Shown here piece after piece: positions 53,614 through 63,446 of a stretch of 64,000 bases of DNA; positions within the stretch are counted from its first letter, which is position 1; every line of letters starts with the position of its first letter. Source of the DNA: Rhynchopus sp. YZ270_cl-10. Taxonomy: Eukaryota > Euglenozoa > Diplonemea > Diplonemida > Diplonemidae. A program made the position numbers and the translations under genes. The notes beneath the pieces were generated by a model. It was not told where the DNA came from. It saw only the letters and a list, made by a program, of their open reading frames with translations, and made no database searches. The stretch covers positions 636,001 to 700,000 of the forward strand of contig OZ037850.1 of the NCBI GenBank assembly GCA_964035575.1, given 5' to 3'.

Positions 53614-55168
53614 TATGCTAATTCTAGAAAACACTTGTGTTTTCTAGTTTTTAAAGGTTGCTGTTCCGGCCACCCTTCAGTCCCCTCTAACCCCCCCTGC
53701 TGGATCCGACCAAAAACCGGTTTTTTTTTCAGGGTGTAGAAGCTTCGCCCAGCCGAAAAAACGTTTTCTTTGGAAAGATCGGACACTTTTTGGGGGGTGT
53801 AGAGGCTCAGCGAAGCTGTAGCCCCTTAGAGACCCTCACACCAGGGTGTCACGAGTACCCCTTTTTTACACGTGTTTCTTAAGGGTTCTACAGGGTTCTA
53901 CAGGCCAAGGCTCTGATCCGACCATGGTCGCCCATTGTCGGGCGACCAAGCGACCCGGTCGCTTGGTCGCCCAAAAAAAAATTTTTTTTTTGGTGACCCT
54001 GCGTGAAAAAAAATTTTTTTTTTTTGTTAGAAAAAAAAAATTTTTTTTTTGTGATGTCGAAAAAAAAAATTTTGGGTCATATGGCCTTTTTAGCAACAAA
54101 GGCGAACAAGACGACCATTTCCCCGAGACCCCGCGACCCGGGTCGCGACCCCCATAAAAAAAAAAAAAAATTTTTTTTTTTTGGTCGTTGAAAAAATTTT
54201 GCCATTTTTTTTATATTTTTTTTTTTGGAAATTATGGAATTCGGTTTTGCCTTACGAACCTTATTTTTTTTTTTGGCCCTTTTTTCCTAGTTCTGGCCCT
54301 ATCTTTCAAATAAAGCCAGAATTTTCAACTTTTGAGCCTTTTTAAGGCATTTCCCTGCATTTTTCTGCAAAAAAAGACCACAAGAACGCAATTTGCCTTT
54401 GCAAAAATTGAAATTTCGAGACAAAAATTTGAAAAATTTCACAGTCATAAAAACGCTCAGGAAAATAATCGAGGTCCGTTTTTTGGGCAGAGAATGGCGT
54501 TTTAGAGGCCCACATACGGTCAAAACATCAAAATTTTGGGTTTTTTTGCACTTTTGGACACCCAAGGACCCACTATAAGGGGTGAATTTTTTCTAGCCTG
54601 AGATTTCCCTTTGCGAAAAAAAAAATTTTTTTTTCGATTTTTTTTTTTTTTTCGACAACTACTTTCTGGGGTACTTGGTGGTAAGGGCCCACATCAGTAC
54701 GTAAGGTTATGACCAAAATAGCCGTATTTTGGTTGAAAATTTGACTTGAAAATTTTTTTCATAATTTGCCCAATCTCAGGTTTTCATTGGATTCTTTGGG
54801 CCATTTTATGAGGTACCACGCCCGATTTTGGGCGAAAAAAAAATTTTTTTTTTGGTCAAAAATCGCCTTGTATCATGGCTCTAAGTCGGTAGCTGTCGAC
54901 TCTGGAGTCGACTTTGTCGACCCTACCGTCAAAACAGTCGACAAGTCGACCTACCGTCGGTCGACCACCTACCGTCTACCGTCAAAAAAAAATTTTTTTT
55001 TTTCGACATCACAAAATTTTTCCCACAGAAAAAAAATTTTTTTTTTTGCACATGTCTGCACCAAAAATGCAAATAAAGCCAGAATTTTGATGTTTTGAGC
55101 ATCTAGAATTTATTCCACGGCTATTTTGTGTATAAAATACCCACCCTGTACAGTTTGTATGGGCCAGC

Positions 55169-55576
55169 CAGTGCTACCAACGCGACAAGTCGCGCGCGAC
55201 TCGCGACAAACCACCCGCGACAGCGCGACAAAATGAGTTGTCGCAAAAATCGAAAAATTTTTTTTTCCATTTTGAGACACTTTTTTTTTTTTTTTTGTTA
55301 GGAAAAATCGCGTTTTTTCCGGGTACTTAGCAAAATTTTGGTCAAAAAATGATGGCTTTTGCTTACGTCGCTACTGTACCGTCTGCGATGGTTTTTTCTG
55401 GATTTTTTTTTTTGGATTTTTTTTTCCAAAATCGCCCACACCCAAAAAAAAAAATTTTTTTTTTTTTTGGTGAAAATTTTTGTGATGTCGAAAAAAAAAA
55501 TTTTTTTTGGGCGCGACAGCGCGACAAGTGGCACTTTGTCGCGCGACTAGAATCTCTTGTCGCGTTGGTAGCACTG
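55169..55576. mobile_element. 7-bp-TSD element, GTCGCG word (A3)
   Basis: It is 408 bp, inverted relative to A1 and nearly identical to it. GGCCAGC flanks both sides (55162-55168, 55577-55583). The uninterrupted target GTATGGGCCAGCACCTTAGC is present at 30323, 59598 and 60262. Confidence 0.93.
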
Positions 55577-56565
55577 GGCCAGCACCTTAGCAAAAAATCG
55601 AAAAATCTCAAAAAAAAAATTTTTTTTTTCGGGAAAATTTCGACCCCTTACCTGGGTTTTTGGGCACCAAAAACTGCAAAAAAACGCAAAAATCGGGTGT
55701 TTTGACCATCTGTGGTTACATAAAACACACTTTTGTGTACAAGCCTACACCAATACAGTGGTTATACAAGGCGATTTTTGACGAAAAAAAAATTTTTTTT
55801 TTCGCCCAAAATTTGCCGTGGTACCTCATAAAATGGCCCAAAGAATCCAATGAAAACCTCAGATTGGGCAAATTATGAATAAAATTTTCAACTCAAATTT
55901 TCAACCAAAATACGGCTATTTTGGTCATACCTTGTGTACTGAGGTAGCTAGAAAAAATACACCTGGGTACAAGCCTACATCAATACAGTGGTTTCCCAAA
56001 ATCGGGTGTGGTACGTCATAAAATGGAGCAAAGAATCCCATGAAAACCTCAGATTGGGCAAATTGTGAACAAAATGTTCAAGTCAAAATTTTAGCCAAAA
56101 TACGGTCCATTTGGTCATACCCTGTGCCGGGTTTGCGGGACAGTACATTGCCTGTGCACTGAAAAGCGCTTAAGTTTGCGTACCCTAAGACATCAGGTAA
56201 TAGGCAGAGGACACTACTCTTGATGGGGGGTCATGGCGAAACTAATGACAGGTGCATGCTAGTCACTGCGAAGATCCATCTAGGAAGCCGTCAGTTAAGT
56301 AGCGAACTGCTACCTCCAAAGGGGTGAGCTAGAGTCACACAAGGTGCGGGTTTTGGTACATAGTCTCATCATGTTGAAGAGACCAAGTGGACCAGACAGC
56401 GGTGCCCTTCCCCTTGTTGGCGTTACCAAGTTATACTGCTGATTTAAGTACGTAGCGCGTTGCTTTTTCCGTGGGAAAATTTTTCGTGGCTGGGCGCCAA
56501 AGGGCGCAGGGCGAAAGCGTAGCGAAGCGGAGCCGCCCGTAGCCCAGAAAGCCTTTCGCTAAGTA

Positions 56566-57134
56566 CACGGAAAATTTCCCAAGGAAAAAAAAAAACCAAA
56601 ATTGATTTTTTAAAAATGTGATTTTGGCCAAGTTTTTCGGCAGGTCGACCCCCCCGTACGGTAAAACCGCCCATCTGGTCGATTCTACCGACTTAGAGCC
56701 ATGCGTGGTACCTCATAAAATGGCCCAAAGAATCCAATGAAAACCTCAGATTGGGCAAATTATGAATAAAATTTTCAACTCAAAGTAATAACCACCTATT
56801 TTTTGAAAATTTTGCTAAGTACACGGAAAATTTCCCTAGGAAAAAAAAAAACCAAAATTGATTTTTTAAAAATGTGATTTTGGCCAAGTTTTTCGGCAGG
56901 TCGACCCCCCCGTACGGTAAAACCGCCCATCTGGTCGATTCTACCGACTTAGAGCCATGGTAATAACCACCTATTTTTTGAAAATTTCGCTAAGTACACG
57001 GAAAATTTCCCTAGGAAAAAAAAAAACCAAAATTGATTTTTTAAAAATGTGATTTTGGCCAAGTTTTTCGGCAGGTCGACCCCCCCGTACGGTAAAACCG
57101 CCCATCTGGTCGATTCTACCGACTTAGAGCCATG
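56566..57134 (+). repeat. 175-bp units at the right end of element M
   Basis: Two adjacent units (56785-56959 and 56960-57134) and a third (from 56566) separated by an 83-base piece (CGTGGTACCTCATAAAATGG and on). The first 105 bases match the 176-bp satellite (GTAATAACCACCTATTTTTT, GCTAAGTACACGGAAAATTT); the last 70 differ and carry GGTCGACC/GGTCGATT and CTACCGACTTAGAGCCATG. Confidence 0.85.
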
Positions 57135-58120
57135 CTTGTATAACCACTGTATTGGTGTAGGCTTGTACACAGAAGTGTGTTTTGTGTAACCACAGATGGT
57201 CAAAACACCCGATTTTTGCGTTTTTTTGCAGTTTTTGGTGCCCAAAAACCCAGGTCAGGGGTCGAAATTTTCTCGAAAAAAAAAATTTTTTTTTTGAGAT
57301 TTTTTGATTTTTTGCTAAGGTGCTGGCCCATACAAACTGTACAGGGTACACAAAATGGCCGGGGAATAAATCTGTGATGCTCAAAACATCAAATTCTGGC
57401 TTTATTTGCATTTTTGGTGCAGCCATGAGCAGAAAAAAAATTTTTTTTTCTGTGGAAAAATTTTTGTGATGTCGAAAAAAAAAATTTTTTTGGGCGACCA
57501 AGCGACCGGGTCGCCCGACCATGGTCGTCGGTCGGGCGACCGTTGGGCGACCAAAGCGACCAAGTCGGGCGACCAAGGCGACTTGGTCGGGGGGGCAGGC
57601 GACCATGGTCGGATCAGAGCCTTGTACAGGCAAAACAGGCGTTTTGGCCGAAAACCCGGTTTTTAAGGCAGGTGACCGGGTTTCCGGCTTGGGAAACGTG
57701 CCAGCGAGCTGTGAGAACCATGCATGGGCCACACACGGCACGAGTTGCAGCAGCCCACCGAAGGTGGGCTGCGTTTGGTAACCACCCGTTGCGGTTAACG
57801 CGTGCAACGCATATGCATAGCGTTGTGTGTATCGTATACGAAGACCGTAGTGTGTAACGCACGTGTAGACCGTTCCGTTATCACAACCACACGAGCCAGC
57901 GAAGTGTCACAGCGGCGCAGGTGTTGCGTTAACGCGATGGCGTTAAACCCGTAGCATGCTTTCGTACAGATCGCTACGTACACATCGGTTGCGTTGCGTT
58001 GCATGCGTTGCGTTCGTTGCGTTGCGTTCGTTGCGTTGCGTTCGTTGCATACAGATCGTATCGTATACGTAGAGCGTTACGCGCAAACCATAGACAGACC
58101 GTTTGACACACCAGCCAGCG

Positions 58121-58534
58121 TAGCTATTTCCCTCCCTCCCGCCAGAGCCCGAGGGCGCCCTTGAGGGAGGTCAGGGCGCCCTGACCTCCCGAAAGGGCAG
58201 CCCGAGGGCCAAGGGAGGGAGGGATGTAGCTTTGTGACCCGAAGAGGTCGTTTTCGACCCGAACTGCCTGCAAACAAGCGCTTTTGTGGTGTTTTGTGTA
58301 CAAACACGTAGGTTTTTCGGCCCACATGGGTACCATCGTTTGTGGCCTACGGACGCCCAAAAGCATGCGGATACGCTTTTCGAGTCGCAGAAACCAGGTT
58401 GTGGGCCGTTTTAAAAAGTTTTTGGCCGGTTTCAGTCACCAAAACGCACATTCTCTCGCGGGAATTTTTGGTGCTCTCAAGGGAATCCTCTTAGCTCTCA
58501 AGGGAATCCCTTGAGACCTCTGGAGGGTTACAAA
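58121..58534. mobile_element. V-family element, copy 3
   Basis: Same orientation and length as V2 (414 bp), inserted in the end of T3 between CAGCCAGCG and AGTGTTTTCAAGACC. Confidence 0.7.
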
Positions 58535-58580
58535 AGTGTTTTCAAGACCGTCAACTCAAATATATAACCATGTAAGTTTA

Positions 58581-58650
58581 CCCTACTTTCTGCCCTACTT
58601 TCTGCCCTACTTTCTGCCCTACTTTCTGCCCTACTTTTTGCCATACTTTC
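58581..58650. repeat. Minisatellite CCCTACTTTCTG
   Basis: Five to six 12-bp units immediately downstream of the minus-strand coding fragment at 58657. Confidence 0.85.
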
Positions 58651-58656
58651 TAACTT

Positions 58657-59064
58657 AGGTCATCTTCCTCCAGGAACTCCAGGAAGCAAATGGTCCACCC
58701 TGAAGTACCCGAATCCACTTGTCTTGGGTTTGCACAGAGATGACTTCCTGAATGCGTGATATGTCGTTAGTGATAATTGGATTTGGTAGAGTCTTATTAT
58801 TGAGCAAGAAGAGAGTTGTTCCACCAAAGTCTGATGGAGCATTGGAGTTATTGATACTGTTATACACATAGATCTCTTGGTCGTCTAAGTTTGAGTTAAA
58901 GTCAAATGATGTTGGATGATTTATTATTGTATTTATTATTGTACGTGGGCTGAGGTCTATCCCATCAATGTCGATTCTCTTCCAACCACTCCATGCACTA
59001 CCTTTGCGTAATCGTGAGTATCGTCTTTCACTGAATACCGCTATGAGTTCCTGAATAACATAAG
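58657..59064 (-). pseudogene. C-terminal fragment resembling a phage or virus tail-fibre protein
   Basis: An open minus-strand frame ends at 58657. Its composition is AT-richer than the host genes. It reads SGWKRIDIDGIDLSPRTIIN early on and ends QTQDKWIRVLQGGPFASWSS followed by WRKMT. The closing pattern, a beta-rich repeat ending in W-x-x-W-(K/R), is typical of fibre or tail-tip proteins of phages and related viruses. It is a fragment only, bordered by a Q-type end at 59065. A 43-base part of it (58970-59012) is repeated at 59197-59239 next to a T-type end. I treat it as a possible relic of a virus-like element; a bacterial or host repeat protein is not excluded. Confidence 0.35.
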
Positions 59065-59305
59065 TTCCTTAACACTCGGTGTTAAGGTCTTTAAGGTTGC
59101 TTCAACACCACACACCCACCCTCCCCTTAACACCCCCCCCCCGGGGTGGGTTTCGGCCATTTTTTTTGAGGTCTCTAAACGTCCAAAGAGGTCAAAATGT
59201 CGATTCTCTTCCAACCACTCCATGCACTACCTTTGCGTAATTCTAGAAAACACTTGTGTTTTCTAGTTTTTAAAGGTTGCTGTTCCGGCCACCCTTCAGT
59301 CCCCT
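59065..59305. mobile_element. Terminal fragments of Q and T elements
   Basis: TTAACACTCGGTGTTAAGG with about 130 bases of Q (59069-59195), a 43-base duplicate of the neighbouring coding fragment, then CTAGAAAACACTTGTG with the first 65 bases of T (59240-59305), where the next element is inserted. Confidence 0.6.
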
Positions 59306-59819
59306 CATGGCTCTAAGTGAGGAGCATCTCGGCAATGCCGAGTTGCAACTCGGCAAACTCGGCAAATTTGCCGAGTTCCTCGGCAACTCGGCAACTCGGC
59401 AACTCGGCAACTCGGCAAACTCGGCAAAAAAAAAATTTTTTTTTTCGACATCACAAAATCTTCCACCCAGAAAAAAAAATTTTTTTTTTGCACATGGCGG
59501 CACCAAAAATGCAAATAAAGCCAGAATTTTGATGTTTTGAGCATCACAGATTTATTCCGCGGCCATTTTGTGCATAAAATGCCCACCCTGTACAGTTTGT
59601 ATGGGCCAGCACCTTAGCAAAAAATCCAAAAATCTCAAAAAAAAATTTTTTTTCTTCGAGAAAATTTCGACCCCTGACCTGGGTTTTTGGGCACCAAAAA
59701 ATGCAAAAAAACGCAAAAATCGGGTGTTTTGACCATCTGTGGTTACACAAAACACACTTTTGTGTACAAGCCTACACCAGTACAGTGGTTATACAAGGCG
59801 ATTTCTGACCAAAAAAAAT
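59306..59819. mobile_element. 7-bp-TSD type element end, CTCGGC word
   Basis: CATGGCTCTAAGTGAGGAG and the CTCGGC arm repeat the start of element H (29224) almost base for base, followed by the same core and the CCATTTTGTGCATAAAATGC, GTACAGTTTGTATGGGCC, GGTCAAAACACCCGATTTTT-type internal units (some inverted). It breaks off at the foldback arm at 59820. GTCCCCT precedes it; the uninterrupted target is at 53680. Confidence 0.65.
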
Positions 59820-59883
59820 AGTTATTTATTCTACCCCCGGGGAGTCACTTTATCTCCCCCGAGGGAGCCAATATTTCCCCGAG
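59820..59883. repeat. Class-2 foldback arm, CCCCGAGGG word
   Basis: Same as the left arm at 46735-46800 (TATTCTACCCCCGGGG, GAGCCAATATTTCCCCGAG), cut by the insertion at 59884. The right arm is not in the window. Confidence 0.75.
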
Positions 59884-60611
59884 CAGTGCTACCAGCGCTA
59901 CAAGGTGCCAGTTGTAGCGCTACAAAACGCCATTTTCGAGGGTACCCGCTACAACTACTGTAGTTGTAGTTTTGTAGCGCGCTTTTGGCTGGGGAGTTTA
60001 CGTGGGCGCTACAACGTTGTAGCGCGCTACAAACCAGTTGTAGCGCGCTACAAACCGGGTTGTAGCGCGCTACAAACCACTTGTAGCGCGCTACAAAAAA
60101 AAAAATTTTTTTTTTTTCGACATCACAAAAATTTTTCTGGGGAAAAAAAAATTTTTTTTTTGGACCTGTGTGGACCAAATATGCAAATAAAGGCACTTAC
60201 GAGCAGTTTAGAGCATCTAGAGTTTATTCCCCGGTCATTTTGTGTACACAAGCCCATTTTGTATGGGCCAGCACCTTAGCAAAAAATCGAAAACTCGGAA
60301 AAAAAAAATTTTTTTTTCCGGCAAAATTTCGCCCCCTAACTTGGGTCTTCGGGCACCGAAAAGTGCAAAAAAACGCAAAAATCGGGTGTTTTGACCATCT
60401 GTGGTTACATAAAACACACTTTTGTGTACAAGCCTACACCAATACAGTGGTTATACAAGGCGATTTTTGACGGAAAAAAAAAATTTTTTTTCGCCCAAAA
60501 TTTGCCGTGGTACCTCATAAAATGGCCCAAAGAATCCAATGAAAACCTCAGATTGGGCAAATTATGAAAAAAATTTTCAAGTCAAATTTTCAGCCAAAAT
60601 ACGGCAGGTCA

Positions 60612-60835
60612 TTTTGGTCATACCCTAAGATAAGCGCTTCGCGAGTGCTGATGCCATCACGAAACGTACCGGCAAGGCGACCACCCGCCATGGGGTCGAC
60701 CAGGAAAAGACCTACATCAACCATCCGAAGTCCATCGTCGACCACGCCCTCCCAAGGTGACCACTCTACCAAGTTGTCAAGCAGGGATGCTGACCATCTT
60801 AGTATTGTACCATTGTACATCGTGCCATGGCATCT
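60612..60835 (-). pseudogene. Coding-like fragment, unidentified
   Basis: On the minus strand about 70 codons read NGTILRWSASLLDNLVEWSP, GVVDDGLRMVDVGLFLVDPM and GTFRDGISTREALI. Composition is GC-richer than the surrounding repeats. The frame extends into repeat sequence on the left, so the borders are unsure. No family recognised. Confidence 0.25.
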
Positions 60836-60848
60836 TACCATCTTACCA

Positions 60849-61308
60849 TCATAACATCATAACATCATAACATCATAACATCATAACATCATAACATCAT
60901 AACATCATAACATCATAACATCATAACATCATAACATCATAACATCATAACATCATAACATCATAACATCATAACATCATAACATCATAACATCATAACA
61001 TCATAACATCATAACATCATAACATCATAACATCATAACATCATAACATCATAACATCATAACATCATAACATCATAACATCATAACATCATAACATCAT
61101 AACATCATAACATCATAACATCATAACATCATAACATCATAACATCATAACATCATAACATCATAACATCATAACATCATAACATCATAACATCATAACA
61201 TCATAACATCATAACATCATAACATCATAACATCATAACATCATAACATCATAACATCATAACATCATAACATCATAACATCATAACATCATAACATCAT
61301 AACATCAT
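60849..61308. repeat. Microsatellite AACATCAT, about 57 units
   Basis: A perfect 8-bp repeat for 460 bases, fading into CATCATACCATCGTACC at the right and CATCTTACCATC at the left. Confidence 0.97.
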
Positions 61309-61770
61309 ACCATCATACCATCGTACCATGGGGCGCGTAGTCGAGTGTCCACCTTGGGACAAGGCACCAGCATCCCCATTTGCATCACGGAGATAGAGAC
61401 TGCCTACTCACTTCCTAGGTGACGCACTATGAGCGTACACCACTACAAATACACAAAGGGAGAGTGCTCACTCCTCCACCTCCTCGACCTCCCCCAACCC
61501 GGACGAACATGCCGAAGTTGTACGAACGCACCGAAGGCGGAAGTACTCGCGGAAGGCGGACGAGTGAGCCAAATCCAGACGAGCGAGCAAGGTGCAGACG
61601 AGCGTGCCTCACAAAGCACACCATCTCCGGTCTGACGGGGAACTTCCAGCCTCTCAGCCCAGGGAAAAACCCTGGCCACCGGAGGGCCCTAACGGCCCGA
61701 CGAGGAGGCGCCCCATAGGGCGCTGGGGCCAAGGGACTTAAGTCGCCCTAACGGCGACTTAAACGGAACG

Positions 61771-63446
61771 AGGCCACAGCGACCGTGGAAGGGGCTAGCT
61801 TTTGATGACCAAAATTTCGCTAAGTACCCGAAAAATCCCTAAGGAAAAAGGTGGAAAAAAAGTGTCTCAAAATAGACATCTATTTTTTGGCGTTTTTTGC
61901 TACAGCGCTACCAGTAGCACTGTAGCGCGCTACTTGTAGCGTGTAGCGCGATACTTGTAGCGCTGGTAGCATTGGTATTTAAACCCACATATTTGCTGGG
62001 TAAACGTCCCGAGGCCACAGCGACCGTGGAAGGGGCTAGCTTTTGATGACCAAAATTTCGCTAAGTACCCGAAAAATCCCTAAGGAAAAAGGTGGAAAAA
62101 AAGTGTCTCAAAATAGACATCTATTTTTTGGCGTTTTTTGCTACAGCGCTACCAGTAGCACTGTAGCGCGCTACTTGTAGCGTGTAGCGCGATACTTGTA
62201 GCGCTGGTAGCATTGGTATTTAAACCCACATATTTGCTGGGTAAACGTCCCGAGGCCACAGCGACCGTGGAAGGGGCTAGCTTTTGATGACCAAAATTTC
62301 GCTAAGTACCCGAAAAATCCCTAAGGAAAAAGGTGGAAAAAAAGTGTCTCAAAATAGACATCTATTTTTTGGCGTTTTTTGCTACAGCGCTACCAGTAGC
62401 ACTGTAGCGCGCTACTTGTAGCGTGTAGCGCGATACTTGTAGCGCTGGTAGCATTGGTATTTAAACCCACATATTTGCTGGGTAAACGTCCCGAGGCCAC
62501 AGCGACCGTGGAAGGGGCTAGCTTTTGATGACCAAAATTTCGCTAAGTACCCGAAAAATCCCTAAGGAAAAAGGTGGAAAAAAAGTGTCTCAAAATAGAC
62601 ATCTATTTTTTGGCGTTTTTTGCTACAGCGCTACCAGTAGCACTGTAGCGCGCTACTTGTAGCGTGTAGCGCGATACTTGTAGCGCTGGTAGCATTGGTA
62701 TTTAAACCCACATATTTGCTGGGTAAACGTCCCGAGGCCACAGCGACCGTGGAAGGGGCTAGCTTTTGATGACCAAAATTTCGCTAAGTACCCGAAAAAT
62801 CCCTAAGGAAAAAGGTGGAAAAAAAGTGTCTCAAAATAGACATCTATTTTTTGGCGTTTTTTGCTACAGCGCTACCAGTAGCACTGTAGCGCGCTACTTG
62901 TAGCGTGTAGCGCGATACTTGTAGCGCTGGTAGCATTGGTATTTAAACCCACATATTTGCTGGGTAAACGTCCCGAGGCCACAGCGACCGTGGAAGGGGC
63001 TAGCTTTTGATGACCAAAATTTCGCTAAGTACCCGAAAAATCCCTAAGGAAAAAGGTGGAAAAAAAGTGTCTCAAAATAGACATCTATTTTTTGGCGTTT
63101 TTTGCTACAGCGCTACCAGTAGCACTGTAGCGCGCTACTTGTAGCGTGTAGCGCGATACTTGTAGCGCTGGTAGCATTGGTATTTAAACCCACATATTTG
63201 CTGGGTAAACGTCCCGAGGCCACAGCGACCGTGGAAGGGGCTAGCTTTTGATGACCAAAATTTCGCTAAGTACCCGAAAAATCCCTAAGGAAAAAGGTGG
63301 AAAAAAAGTGTCTCAAAATAGACATCTATTTTTTGGCGTTTTTTGCTACAGCGCTACCAGTAGCACTGTAGCGCGCTACTTGTAGCGTGTAGCGCGATAC
63401 TTGTAGCGCTGGTAGCATTGGTATTTAAACCCACATATTTGCTGGG
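61771..63446 (+). repeat. 241-bp satellite, seven units, continuing after an insertion
   Basis: Starts at 61771, 62012, 62253, 62494, 62735, 62976 and 63217. The unit shares the CCACAGCGACCGTGGAAGGG, ATTTCGCTAAGTACCCGAAA and ATATTTGCTGGGTAAACGTC backbone with the 227- and 229-bp satellites, but carries GTAGCGCGCTAC words and ends TAGCGCTGGTAGCATTG. The array resumes at 63850 after element K and runs to the window edge. Confidence 0.95.

Larger units (their letters stand above)
54874..57134. mobile_element. 7-bp-TSD element, GTCGAC word (M)
   Basis: CATGGCTCTAAGTCGGTAG at the left, CTACCGACTTAGAGCCATG at the right, CTTGTAT on both sides (54867-54873, 57135-57141). Behind the left end come GTCGAC words and the core CGACATCACAAAATTTTTCC. 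To the right are common internal fragments, A3, a unique-looking stretch (about 56110-56460) without a gene, the GC-rich module (56485-56545) and two to three 175-bp units. The layout equals element H, but with a different word and a short array. Confidence 0.9.
53906..57624. mobile_element. 7-bp-TSD element, GGTCGCCC word (L)
   Basis: Ends CAAGGCTCTGATCCGACC with inverted partner at 57624; TACAGGC on both sides (53899-53905, 57625-57631). Repeats of GGGCGACC/GGTCGCCC follow both ends. Its left core (GACCCTGCGTGAAA, GTCATATGGCC, CGAACAAGACG) equals that of the 46444 element. Element M is inserted in the interior. Confidence 0.9.
53624..58561 (+). mobile_element. T-family element hosting L, M, A3 and V3 (T3)
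   Basis: The left palindrome CTAGAAAACAC/GTGTTTTCTAG is at 53624; the T sequence runs to 53905, resumes at 57632 after element L (AAAACAGGCGTTTTGGCC), is interrupted again by V3 and ends GTGTTTTCAAGACCGTCAAC near 58558. Removing L and one copy of TACAGGC restores the ACAGGGTTCTACAGGCAAAA sequence seen in every Q and T copy. T itself shows no coding capacity. Confidence 0.7.
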
